Source: CAYHZL01 sp964361075
Lineage (GTDB): Bacteria > Bacteroidota > Ignavibacteria > UBA10030 > UBA8401
Direction: 5' to 3'
Length of the DNA stretch: 8,059 nucleotides
Assembly: GCA_964361075.1 (NCBI GenBank)
Contig: CAYHZL010000166.1
Location: forward strand, 1-8,059
Shown here piece after piece: positions 1 through 6,778 of this stretch (its first letter is position 1; each line of letters opens with the position of its first letter). The notes under the pieces are model-generated. The model saw only the letters and a list, made by a program, of their open reading frames with translations. It ran no database searches and was not told where the DNA came from. The translations under genes and the position numbers were made by a program.

Positions 1-55
1 GAATAGAATAGAATAGAATAGAATAGAATAGAATAGAATAGAATAGAATAGAATA
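1..55. repeat. (GAATA)11 pentanucleotide tandem repeat
   Basis: Eleven perfect copies of GAATA run from the first base of the window, so the array may extend further left. On the plus strand every reading frame meets TAG within 15 bases, so it cannot be translated there. On the minus strand the unit reads TATTC, which is open in all three frames (repeating Tyr-Ser-Ile-Leu-Phe). No gene in the window reads into it: the nearest minus-strand stop is at 60-62. Perfect short tandem arrays change length by polymerase slippage; any effect on a gene beyond the left edge cannot be judged. Confidence 0.95.
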
Positions 56-208
56 ACAATTACTCTTCACGAAGTGATGGCTTCACCACAATTACCTCGT
101 CCCGCTCTCCAATACCTCTGGCGCTATTGTTTCCCACAAATTCTACACGCACAGAATAACAACATTTTACAAAAAAGTCAAATTATATTTTCTTGATTAT
201 TAACGTCA

Positions 209-395
209 GACACATACAACGTGTCAAACGTTTGTTGGAACGCATGCCTCCCGAAGGGATTCCTTTGGAACATGCATTTCATAAATGTTAACTCTCGTTC
301 CCAAACTCTGTTTGGGAATATTCTTTGTTGGAAACTCCGTTTCAAATTTTTTTGCGAAATGGAACTTGTTCTGTTCCCAACGGGACGTTGGGAAC
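209..395. repeat. Cluster of short hairpin repeats (REP-like)
   Basis: Several inverted repeats follow one another. GACAC/GTGTC has arms at 209-213 and 221-225. CAAACGTTTG at 225-234 is a perfect palindrome. GCATG/CATGC at 242-246 and 271-275 encloses a TCCCGAAGGGA-containing element. TTCCCAAAC (298-306) pairs perfectly with GTTTGGGAA (310-318) around a TCT loop. GAAAC (331-335) pairs with GTTTC (339-343) around a TCC loop. GTTCCCAAC (373-381) pairs perfectly with GTTGGGAAC (387-395) around a 5-base loop. The shared GGGAA-type stems and 3-base loops suggest related units. From recall, similar GTTCCCAA/TTGGGAAC hairpins are scattered between genes in many environmental bacteria; their function is unknown here. 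Confidence 0.75.
249..269 (+). repeat. TCCCGAAGGGAT-type repeat, left copy
   Basis: The 21 bases here begin TCCCGAAGGGAT and end CCTTTGGA. They match the reverse complement of 8038-8058 at 19 of 21 positions, so the same element occurs at both ends of the window in opposite orientation. The first 11 bases (TCCCGAAGGGA) form a small imperfect palindrome of their own. This copy is embedded in the hairpin cluster and is flanked by two TTGGAAC words (235-241 and 265-271). Confidence 0.7.
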
Positions 396-451
396 AAGAA
401 ACAGACAAGAATCAGACAATAATCAGATTGAGTTTTGTATTCAATAATGAA

Positions 452-1384
452 TTATCTGGCAAGTCCCGGGAATCCCGTTATCGTTGTTGCAGAAAGCACA
501 GCATTACGGATGGCGAGCACCGTTGCTTCAGCGCCCATTTCAGCAACAACATCTATCGGTGCATTCACAAGACCGGTTGAAAGAGCAAATGCAATGTCGC
601 CGTCGAACGTAGTATGGCATGGAACAATAGCGCGCGCCATGCCATCATGTGCGCGCTGGGCAACCCGCAGTGTATCTATTTTATTTAACTTTGCATTCGT
701 TGTAACGACAACGAGAGTTGTATTTATATTGCGCGAAAGTAATCGCTCATTCATCATTGCTTGATGACGATTTTCATTTCCTAAAAATTTTCCATCGCGT
801 TGCGCACCGGCAAGAATATTTCCCCACTCATCAATCACATCGCCGACAGCATTTACTACCACAATTGCAGTAACAACAAGTTCTCCGTTTGAAAGCGATG
901 CCGAGCCAACGCCCCCTTTCATCGCACATTCTAATCCATTCCACTTCCCGATTGTTGCGCCTGTTCCTGCACCAACATTTCCCACAACAAAATTTTCCGA
1001 AGCGCTTGCAGATGCTTGGTACGCATTTTCTTGTGTAGGAAAAATTTTTGCACTCCCTACATTCAAATCAAAAATTACCGCAGAAGGAACAATCGGCACA
1101 ATTGCCCATGGGGTTTGATAACCAATATTTTTTTCGGAAAGAAATTGCATGACGCCGTTTGCTGCGCCAAGTCCGAACGCACTTCCGCCTGTCAATAATA
1201 TTGCGTGCACTTCCTGCACTTGTTTGTCGGGTGCGAGCAACGCAAGTTCACGCGAACCGGGCGCGCTTCCTCGCACGTCACAACTTGCAATCGTGTTCGG
1301 CGGACACAACACAACCGTGCAACCGGTAAGATTTTTTTCATCGGTATAATGACCAACTCGAATACCTTGCACGCTCGTCATCAT
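452..1384 (-). CDS. P1/DmpA/NylC-family self-cleaving N-terminal-nucleophile hydrolase (peptidase family S58)
   Basis: About 310 residues. Members of this family include L-aminopeptidase D-Ala-esterase DmpA, beta-aminopeptidases and the nylon-oligomer hydrolase NylC; the exact substrate here is unknown. Features seen: an N-terminal IRVGHYTD start; GSAFGLGAANGVM around residues 66-78; NVGAGTGATIGKW around 135-147; KGGVGSASL around 155-163; and NINTTLVVV near residues 218-226. In NylC the chain cuts itself between Asn and Thr in an equivalent N-T-T motif and the new N-terminal Thr becomes the nucleophile. By analogy the cut would fall after Asn221, with Thr222 encoded at 719-721. The frame is open up to 1420, but ATG at 1384 (or 1381) is preferred: it overlaps the upstream methyltransferase stop as TAATG and the next residues match the family start. 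No signal peptide is apparent, so it is probably cytoplasmic. Translation is likely coupled to the methyltransferase gene. Confidence 0.92.
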   Translation of the reverse strand: MMTSVQGIRVGHYTDEKNLTGCTVVLCPPNTIASCDVRGSAPGSRELALLAPDKQVQEVHAILLTGGSAFGLGAANGVMQFLSEKNIGYQTPWAIVPIVPSAVIFDLNVGSAKIFPTQENAYQASASASENFVVGNVGAGTGATIGKWNGLECAMKGGVGSASLSNGELVVTAIVVVNAVGDVIDEWGNILAGAQRDGKFLGNENRHQAMMNERLLSRNINTTLVVVTTNAKLNKIDTLRVAQRAHDGMARAIVPCHTTFDGDIAFALSTGLVNAPIDVVAEMGAEATVLAIRNAVLSATTITGFPGLAR

Positions 1385-2166
1385 TATTGAAGTTTTATTT
1401 GCGAAATAATAATACCACACGCTATTGCCGCATTTAACGATTCAGCTTTTCCAAATCGCGGCACCATCACATGTTCATCAACGATGGCTGAAACTGCCGG
1501 AGAAATTCCGCGTGCTTCATTGCCAATCACCAACACACTCTGAGCAGCCCAATTTGTTTTACGAATGTCTGTGCTTTCCTGCAGCTCCGTTGCATATAAA
1601 CGATAGCCGGCAATTTTAGCATCCTCAAGAAATTCCAAAATATTTGCATTGGGAACAATCGGCAAATGGTAAATTGAACCCGCTGCAGAACGAACAACTT
1701 TGGGATTATATAACTCAGCCGAATTTTTGCTGATCAACACCGCATCAACAGCAAACCAATCGCATGTACGAACAATGGTACCAAGATTGCCCGGATCGTT
1801 TATTTCATCCAACACGACAATCAGCCGTCTGGGTTTCATGATGAGTTCTGATGCCGTTAATTTGTGGTCTTCCTTATTGACCACTGCAAGTACGCCCGGC
1901 GACGCTTCTGTATCGGAAAGATCTTGTAACGCGCTTGCGCCGATGGGATAATAATTCTTTGTTACTTTTTGCACACTTGTAAGAAGTGCGCCACGATAGT
2001 TATCAAGAATGATGAATGGATCGTAGATCACCGTATCAAAAACAGCACCGGCTAGTAATGCTTCCTCCAGCATTTTCCATCCTTCAATAATATATTTTTC
2101 CTCTAAGTCTCTATATTTTTTGTGAGTATAAAGTCGTATCCGTTGTATTTGTGTTTTAGAAATCAT
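1384..2166 (-). CDS. TrmH/SpoU-family RNA 2'-O-ribose methyltransferase
   Basis: 260 residues, a normal length for the family. It transfers a methyl group from S-adenosylmethionine to a ribose 2'-OH of rRNA or tRNA. The N-terminal part (about 1-95) resembles the SpoU substrate-binding domain (EKYIIEGWKMLEEAL at 23-37). The C-terminal SPOUT knot domain shows all three motifs: DEINDPGNLGTIVRTC at 120-135 with Asn127 and Arg133; VIGNEARGIS at 213-222; and VPRFGKAESLNAAIACG at 235-251. These match catalytic and SAM-binding residues of the family. The domain layout fits the 23S rRNA Gm methyltransferase/TsnR-like branch better than tRNA TrmH, but the target nucleotide cannot be read from sequence. 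The start is ATG at 2166, shortly after a gap with an interspersed repeat; its stop overlaps the start of the P1-family hydrolase by one base. No functional link to that neighbour is known. Confidence 0.94.
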   Translation of the reverse strand: MISKTQIQRIRLYTHKKYRDLEEKYIIEGWKMLEEALLAGAVFDTVIYDPFIILDNYRGALLTSVQKVTKNYYPIGASALQDLSDTEASPGVLAVVNKEDHKLTASELIMKPRRLIVVLDEINDPGNLGTIVRTCDWFAVDAVLISKNSAELYNPKVVRSAAGSIYHLPIVPNANILEFLEDAKIAGYRLYATELQESTDIRKTNWAAQSVLVIGNEARGISPAVSAIVDEHVMVPRFGKAESLNAAIACGIIISQIKLQ

Positions 2167-2257
2167 AAAATATTTTTTAGAAGTTGTTATTCATTACTCA
2201 CTAAAGTTACGCAAAGTTCAACTTTTATGAGAAAAAAGAACGATTTAAAGAATAATA

Positions 2258-2338
2258 GAACACGGATAACGCTGATTTTGACAGATTTTCACGGATTTAA
2301 ATCTGTGTACATCAGTTTAATCTGTGTCATCAGTGGTC
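2258..2338. repeat. Interspersed repeat of the 'CACGGATT/AATCTGTG' type
   Basis: The gap between the mutase and methyltransferase genes holds an 81-base imperfect inverted repeat built from related words (GGATAACGCTGATT, GACAGATTTTCACGGATT, AATCTGTGTACATCAG, AATCTGTGTCATCAG). Its centre, 2290-2307, is CACGGATTTAAATCTGTG, a near-perfect palindrome with one G:T-type mismatch. ATCTGTGTACATCAG and ATCTGTGTCATCAG form a direct repeat inside the right arm. From recall, repeats of this wording (AATCCGTG, CACAGATTAA) are scattered between genes in many Bacteroidota and other environmental bacteria. No T run follows the stem on the minus strand, so a terminator role for the mutase gene is not supported. 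Confidence 0.8.
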
Positions 2339-2367
2339 TATTTTGTGTTTTGTGTAACATCACTTAC

Positions 2368-3927
2368 TCATTGAAACTCGCCCCACACTTCCCGCAATGT
2401 ATTGGAAATTTCACCAACACTTGCGTATGCTTCCACTGCGGAAAGAATATGCGGAACAAGATTATCGTTTGTCTGTGCTGCCTTTTTTATTTCATTTAAG
2501 AAAGTACGCACCAGATCATTATTTCGTTTCTGTCGAACAGACTGCAATCGCGCAACTTGTTCGTTGCGAAGCGAATCATCAACTCGTAAAAGCTCCGGTG
2601 GTGTAGTTTCTTCAGAAAAAAATTCGTTTACCCCAACAATAATTTTTTCTTTCGTATCAATCGCTTGCTGGTATTTGTATGCGCTCTCTGCAATTTCAGT
2701 TTGAAAATATTGCTGTTCAATTGCATTGACGGCGCCGCCCATCGCATCAATTGTTTTCAAATAGACATTCACACGTTGTTCAATTTCATTCGTCAGCGAT
2801 TCAACATAAAAAGAACCGGCAAGCGGATCAACGGTGTCGGTTACGCCGGATTCGTACGCAATCACTTGTTGCGTACGTAATGCAAGTCGCACAGATTCTT
2901 CTGTCGGAAGTGCGAGCGCCTCATCTTTTGCGTTGGTGTGCAGCGACTGCGTTCCGCCCAATACTGCTGCAAGCGCTTGCAATGTTACGCGCGGGATGTT
3001 GTTATCAATTTGCTGCGCAGTTAAAGTTGAACCGCCGGTCTGCGTGTGAAAACGAAGTTTCATTGCATCAGGATTTGTTGCGCCGAATTCATCTTTCATA
3101 ATCGCCGCCCATAATCGCCGCGCTGCACGAAACTTTGCAACCTCTTCAAATAAATTATTGTGCGCATTGAAGAAAAAAGAAAGCCGCGGTCCGAACGTAT
3201 CAACGGAAAGTCCCGCGTTGATTGCCGCGCGCACGTACTCTTTTGCGTTTGCTAATGTGAATGCAACTTCCTGCACAGCAGTAGAACCCGCTTCACGAAT
3301 ATGGTAACCGCTGATGGAAATAGTATTCCAACTGGGCGCGTGTTCACTGCACCACGCAAATGTATCTGTTACCAATCGCATAGATTGGTGCGGCGGATAA
3401 ATGTATGTTCCGCGCGCGATGTATTCTTTTAGAATATCATTTTGAATTGTGCCGGAAATTTTTTTTATGTCGGCATGTTGTTTTTTTGCAAGTGTAACAT
3501 ACATGCACAATAATATTGCAGCGGTTGCATTGATGGTCATCGAAGTCGTAATCTTCTGCAATTCAATTCCATCAAACAATATTTCCATGTCAGCAAGCGT
3601 ATCAATCGCAACACCAACCTTTCCAACTTCGCCTTCCGCCATCGCGTGATCGGAATCGTAACCCATTTGTGTCGGCAGGTCAAATGCAACCGAGAGTCCG
3701 GTCGTTCCTTGTGATAATAAATATTTATAGCGTTCGTTCGATTGCTTCGCTGTGCCAAATCCTGCATACTGACGCATCGTCCACAAGCGCGAGCGATACA
3801 TTGCAGAATGCACACCACGCGTGTATGGATATTCCCCTGCTACACCAATACGCGATGTATCCGCCGATGTATAACTTTGTTTGATTTCAATCTCGGAATC
3901 AGTTTGAAATTTTTTCTTGTTCGTCAT
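2368..3927 (-). CDS. mcmA: Methylmalonyl-CoA mutase, catalytic (alpha) subunit without cobalamin-binding domain
   Basis: 519 residues. The family interconverts (R)-methylmalonyl-CoA and succinyl-CoA by a B12-dependent radical rearrangement, in propionate metabolism. The TIM-barrel domain is complete: GEYPYTRG (31-38), MYRSRLWTMRQYAGFGTAK (43-61), GLSVAFDLPTQMGYDSD (77-93), YIYPPHQSMR (175-184), SISGYHIREAGS (204-215), RLSFFFNAHNN (248-258), RFHTQTGGSTLTAQQ (292-306), GGTQSLHTNAKDEA (324-337) and DPLAGSFYVE (367-376). Tyr44, Arg184 and His209 line up with Tyr89, Arg207 and His244 of the Propionibacterium enzyme. The Tyr and Arg argue for methylmalonyl-CoA rather than isobutyryl- or hydroxyisobutyryl-CoA. 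The chain ends where the B12-binding domain (DxHxxG) would begin, as in split mutases, and no small subunit, epimerase or MeaB chaperone is nearby. ATG at 3927 lies inside the small membrane-protein gene (29-base overlap), implying coupled translation. Confidence 0.93.
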   Translation of the reverse strand: MTNKKKFQTDSEIEIKQSYTSADTSRIGVAGEYPYTRGVHSAMYRSRLWTMRQYAGFGTAKQSNERYKYLLSQGTTGLSVAFDLPTQMGYDSDHAMAEGEVGKVGVAIDTLADMEILFDGIELQKITTSMTINATAAILLCMYVTLAKKQHADIKKISGTIQNDILKEYIARGTYIYPPHQSMRLVTDTFAWCSEHAPSWNTISISGYHIREAGSTAVQEVAFTLANAKEYVRAAINAGLSVDTFGPRLSFFFNAHNNLFEEVAKFRAARRLWAAIMKDEFGATNPDAMKLRFHTQTGGSTLTAQQIDNNIPRVTLQALAAVLGGTQSLHTNAKDEALALPTEESVRLALRTQQVIAYESGVTDTVDPLAGSFYVESLTNEIEQRVNVYLKTIDAMGGAVNAIEQQYFQTEIAESAYKYQQAIDTKEKIIVGVNEFFSEETTPPELLRVDDSLRNEQVARLQSVRQKRNNDLVRTFLNEIKKAAQTNDNLVPHILSAVEAYASVGEISNTLREVWGEFQ

Positions 3928-4084
3928 GAGCAGAACGTTGTTTAAGAAAAAAATAAATTACTGGTGGAATGAAAATAACGAACAGAAAGAAGATATGAAA
4001 GATAAAATACAAGATTGCTGATATTCCCAAACTTGCAAGAGTAATGAGAATGGATATGAGCTTTGATTTTTGTTGAAGTGTCAT
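3899..4084 (-). CDS. Small two-helix membrane protein, function unknown
   Basis: 61 residues from ATG at 4084; an in-frame TTG lies two codons earlier at 4090. A short polar N-terminus (MTLQQKSK) is followed by a strongly hydrophobic stretch at about 9-47, best read as two membrane helices (about 9-27 and 30-47, with PP near 40). The C-terminal tail is charged (KQRSAHDEQEK). I do not recognise a named family. It is supported as a real gene because it fills the space between comEC and the mutase: it starts 12 bases after the comEC stop and ends 29 bases inside the mutase start, as expected in a co-transcribed group. Composition alone could be misleading, as hydrophobic frames occur by chance in AT-rich DNA. 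A role as a membrane accessory to its neighbours would be speculation. Confidence 0.6.
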   Translation of the reverse strand: MTLQQKSKLISILITLASLGISAILYFIFHIFFLFVIFIPPVIYFFLKQRSAHDEQEKISN

Positions 4085-4096
4085 ATACAAAATTAC

Positions 4097-6538
4097 TCAA
4101 TCCTTTTCTTTCTTCCAATTCACACGCTGCACAGATTTGCCATCAGATTCAAAAATAATTGCGCCGTCTGCGTCTGTGCGGTAGATATGCGCTCCGATAT
4201 TATTATAACGCTCCAGCACAACTTTGGAAGGATGACGAAATTTATTGAACTTCGCAACTGAAACGACAACATTCATTGGATGAACCAAATGAACAAACTC
4301 CTCCGAACTGCTGGTAATTGAACCATGATGTCCTGCTTTCAGCACATCACTTCGCAAAAAATCGCCATACACAACATCGAGTTGTTCTTCAACAGGTGTT
4401 TCCGCGTCGCCGACAAAAAGAAACGATGTTGCACCATATTGAAGTTTGAAAACGACAGAAACATTATTCAACTCGGTGTACCCATCGCTCGAATCAGAAT
4501 CAAGAAATGCAGTTGTCGGATGCAACAAATATAGACGTGCATTCGGTATTTCAGAAATTATATTTCCTGCCATTGCAATTGTTGTTGTGGTATGTCGTTT
4601 CTGATTTTCAAATTCAGTATACAACAATGATTGCGCACGCTGGTTTGGAATGATAATTTTTTTTACGGGAAGCGAACGCATAATTGCCGGCACGCCGCCA
4701 AGATGATCGGCGTGTGGATGAGTTACAAGAACAACATCAAGGTTGTTAATTTCATTGCGTCGTAAGAATGGAAGCACAATTTTTTCTCCGGCATCGTAGG
4801 TCAATGTTTTCGGTCCGCCATCAACAAGCATTGTTTCACCGGTAGGAAATTGAATAAGCGCAGCATCGCCCTGCCCCACATCAAAAAAAGTTACTCGCAG
4901 TGGATGCAAACGTTGTTCAACAAGTGATGCAAGAAGAAATATATCGGACACTGCAAACACAACAAGAATGGTTCTTCTCACAAAAATTTTATTGCGAAGA
5001 TTGAACACCATCCCGACTACTGTGGAATAAAAAAAAGTTTCCTTCAATCCAAATGCTGCCGTTGAAATTGTTGCAAGCGGAACCTGATTCGCCAGCTTCA
5101 CAAACCATAATGCGAACCATGCGAACAATTGATTCACCTCGCTGAAACATGATGCAATCCACATCGAAAGAATGCCGAGCAGCGCACCGCTCATGCCGAT
5201 AATAATGTTGACTTCAACAAGAGGCACGACAATTAAATTTGCAACAAACGAAATCAGCGACACTTTCCCGAAATAGTATGCAGTAAATGGAATTGTTCCG
5301 ATTTGTGCTGCAAGTGTAAGTGCAAAAAGCTGCATTACCTTTTCGATCCATGTGTATCGCGCCAACGACTGAGGAATGTTCTTGATGAGAAATTCTAACT
5401 TCGGATAAAAATATGTCATTGAGAATACTGCGGAGAAAGAAAGTTGAAAACCGACATCGAACAATTGTTTCGGCTCAACAAGAAAGATGATGACTGCCGA
5501 TATTCCTAAATTATTATAGACAGAAGATTTTTCCTGAACAAGTTTTCCGAGAAGAACAACAATTGCCATCAAGGATGCGCGCACAACTGATGGTGTTGCG
5601 TTGGTGAGGTACATGTAATAGATAATTGCAAAAATTGTCGCAATAATTTTTGGTGAACGCGGCAGCCGCAAGACACCGAAGAATGCATAGATAATAACAA
5701 CCACCAGTGCAACGTGCGAACCGGAGACCGCCAGCACATGAATTGTTCCTGTGTTGATGAATGCACTTTTTATCTCAGCAGAAATATCGGTGCGGTCACC
5801 AAGTAGTAATCCGATAAGAAAATTTGCTTCATCGCCTTTCATTGCAACGAGAATTGTACGCGTGATAAAATTTTTTGATGGAAAAATAATTTTTTCAAAA
5901 AACCAATTTGTTTCTCTTTGTTCAGACACAGACACTTTTGAATAGCCATAGACATGAATCGTTGCAAAGATATTGTTGAGTGCAAGATAATCGCGGTAGG
6001 AAAACTCACCCGGATTCCGTGCGGACGATGGAGATTCGACGGTGCCGTCGAAAGAAAGTATTGAACCGTACATAATATTTGTCGGCTGCTCATTGCGGCG
6101 TTTATCCGGTTGAATGGTAAGTATTGCCTTCCCATCAACAGTAAGCGAATCGGTTTCGTAACTGACTGAAATCATTTCTACCGTAGCAGTTGTTCGTCCC
6201 TTGCTCACGCGCGGCTCGTCAATAACTTTACATGTAATTCGTATTGGCTCTTGTGTATCTGCAAAAAATGATATGCTATTTTTTGATTGAAGTTGAAGCT
6301 CGGATGAATAACTTAATGCGGCAGCGAAAAATAAAAGAAACGTACACCATGCAGAAAATATTATTTGCCTGCCCAACACATTTTTTCGTTTCCACAACTC
6401 AGCAATCGAAATAAGCAGGCAAACAATTACACCAACTCCCCATGTTTGCCAGCTAAGCGCAGACACGTATGCGGAAAGAATACCGCAACTTATTACCAAT
6501 GCAGCATACAGAGCAGGTTTATCTTTCCACATATTCAT
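4097..6538 (-). CDS. comEC: ComEC/Rec2-family DNA internalisation channel with metallo-beta-lactamase domain
   Basis: 813 residues, full length for the family. ComEC carries incoming single-stranded DNA across the inner membrane in natural transformation. Order of parts: N-terminal helices at about 9-25, 33-46 and 58-76; a periplasmic OB-like region at about 95-205 (DUF4131 type); the Competence domain at about 235-530, with the hallmark LLLGDRTDIS (244-253) and HVLAVSGSHVALV (267-279) plus PSVVRASLMA (316-325) and many membrane helices; and a C-terminal metallo-beta-lactamase domain at about 547-800. That domain retains DVGQGDA (553-559), LVDGG (571-575), THPHADHLGG (606-615), FVGDAE (708-713) and KAGHHGS (734-740), so metal binding and a nuclease role are plausible. 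ATG at 6538 is chosen; ATG at 6532 is an alternative. The other uptake proteins (ComEA, pilus genes) are not in the window. Upstream is a repeat-containing gap; downstream genes are tightly packed. Confidence 0.96.
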   Translation of the reverse strand: MNMWKDKPALYAALVISCGILSAYVSALSWQTWGVGVIVCLLISIAELWKRKNVLGRQIIFSAWCTFLLFFAAALSYSSELQLQSKNSISFFADTQEPIRITCKVIDEPRVSKGRTTATVEMISVSYETDSLTVDGKAILTIQPDKRRNEQPTNIMYGSILSFDGTVESPSSARNPGEFSYRDYLALNNIFATIHVYGYSKVSVSEQRETNWFFEKIIFPSKNFITRTILVAMKGDEANFLIGLLLGDRTDISAEIKSAFINTGTIHVLAVSGSHVALVVVIIYAFFGVLRLPRSPKIIATIFAIIYYMYLTNATPSVVRASLMAIVVLLGKLVQEKSSVYNNLGISAVIIFLVEPKQLFDVGFQLSFSAVFSMTYFYPKLEFLIKNIPQSLARYTWIEKVMQLFALTLAAQIGTIPFTAYYFGKVSLISFVANLIVVPLVEVNIIIGMSGALLGILSMWIASCFSEVNQLFAWFALWFVKLANQVPLATISTAAFGLKETFFYSTVVGMVFNLRNKIFVRRTILVVFAVSDIFLLASLVEQRLHPLRVTFFDVGQGDAALIQFPTGETMLVDGGPKTLTYDAGEKIVLPFLRRNEINNLDVVLVTHPHADHLGGVPAIMRSLPVKKIIIPNQRAQSLLYTEFENQKRHTTTTIAMAGNIISEIPNARLYLLHPTTAFLDSDSSDGYTELNNVSVVFKLQYGATSFLFVGDAETPVEEQLDVVYGDFLRSDVLKAGHHGSITSSSEEFVHLVHPMNVVVSVAKFNKFRHPSKVVLERYNNIGAHIYRTDADGAIIFESDGKSVQRVNWKKEKD

Positions 6539-6638
6539 AGTACAATATAGAACGGTACAGTTGTTATGATGAGCGAAGCCACATCAACATCTCCACACTT
6601 CGGATTTCGCTGAAGTTATTCAAAACACCGACAAAATT

Positions 6639-6743
6639 GCCACGAAGTCACAAAGACACTAAGAAACATAAAATATTTTATTTGTTAACCTTATTGAGTA
6701 AAGATTCCTTTACAAAATCTTTGTGTCTTGGCGCCTTTGTGGC
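6639..6743. repeat. Imperfect inverted repeat of the 'GCCACAAAG..AAGACAC' family
   Basis: Two 26-base arms, 6639-6664 and 6718-6743 (inverted), match at 21 of 26 positions. Both begin GCCAC and carry AAGACAC plus AAGA, and they enclose a 53-base AT-rich centre. The element fills most of the gap between the phosphatase-like gene and comEC. A related single arm lies at 7727-7752. From recall, words such as TTTGTGTCTTTGTGGC recur between genes in many environmental bacterial genomes. The element could fold in RNA, but no T-rich tail follows it on the minus strand. Confidence 0.8.
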
Positions 6744-6778
6744 AAATTTTTTCTGTCGTGCGTAACTTTAACATTTTA

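Larger units (their letters stand above)
1..451. other. Gene-free left flank made of repeats and hairpins
   Basis: This stretch lies beyond the 3' end of the P1-family hydrolase gene and contains no convincing gene. It holds the GAATA array (1-55), a spacer with one short minus-strand open frame (60-152), and a run of stem-loops (209-395). The plus-strand frame over 221-580 and the minus-strand frame over 178-408 merely translate the hairpin repeats: peptides such as SRSQTLFGN arise from TTCCCAAAC/GTTTGGGAA. The interval 398-451, just after the hydrolase stop codon, is AT-rich. I see no stem followed by a T run on the minus strand, so the terminator of the hydrolase gene is not evident. Confidence 0.7.

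Noticed and set aside
60..152. Minus-strand 30-codon frame from a GTG, ending ...VIVVKPSLREE
   Set aside because: Plausible-looking residues but very short, no ATG, no start signal, and it lies in repeat-rich DNA; probably a repeat fragment or the remnant of one.
331..352. GAAAC-TCC-GTTTC stem followed by a T run on the plus strand, resembling a rho-independent terminator
   Set aside because: The stem is only 5 bp and no plus-strand gene precedes it; it belongs to the hairpin repeat cluster.
209..395. CRISPR array
   Set aside because: Hairpin units differ in length and sequence, with no constant repeat or regular spacers, and no cas gene is nearby.
178..408. Minus-strand open frame of 76 codons after the hydrolase gene
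   Set aside because: It consists wholly of repeat translation (FPNRVWERE from GTTTGGGAACG) and has no independent support.
221..580. Plus-strand open frame of 119 codons
   Set aside because: Its first part translates the hairpin repeats (SRSQTLFGN, FPTGRWEQE) and its last part is antisense to the hydrolase gene; no recognisable domain.
1385..1420. Upstream TTG/ATG-type extension of the hydrolase (MWYYYFANKTSI)
   Set aside because: It is read from the end of the methyltransferase gene in another frame; the family-like sequence starts at MTSVQGIRVGHYTD and the TAATG overlap gives a good start.
3537..3818. 93-codon minus-strand frame inside the mutase gene
   Set aside because: It is a shadow frame of a strongly conserved enzyme with every hallmark motif in the main frame.
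6598..6615. CTTCGGATTTCGCTGAAG imperfect palindrome upstream of comEC
   Set aside because: Only four outer base pairs are firm; it may be another repeat fragment, but there is no second copy in the window to support it.
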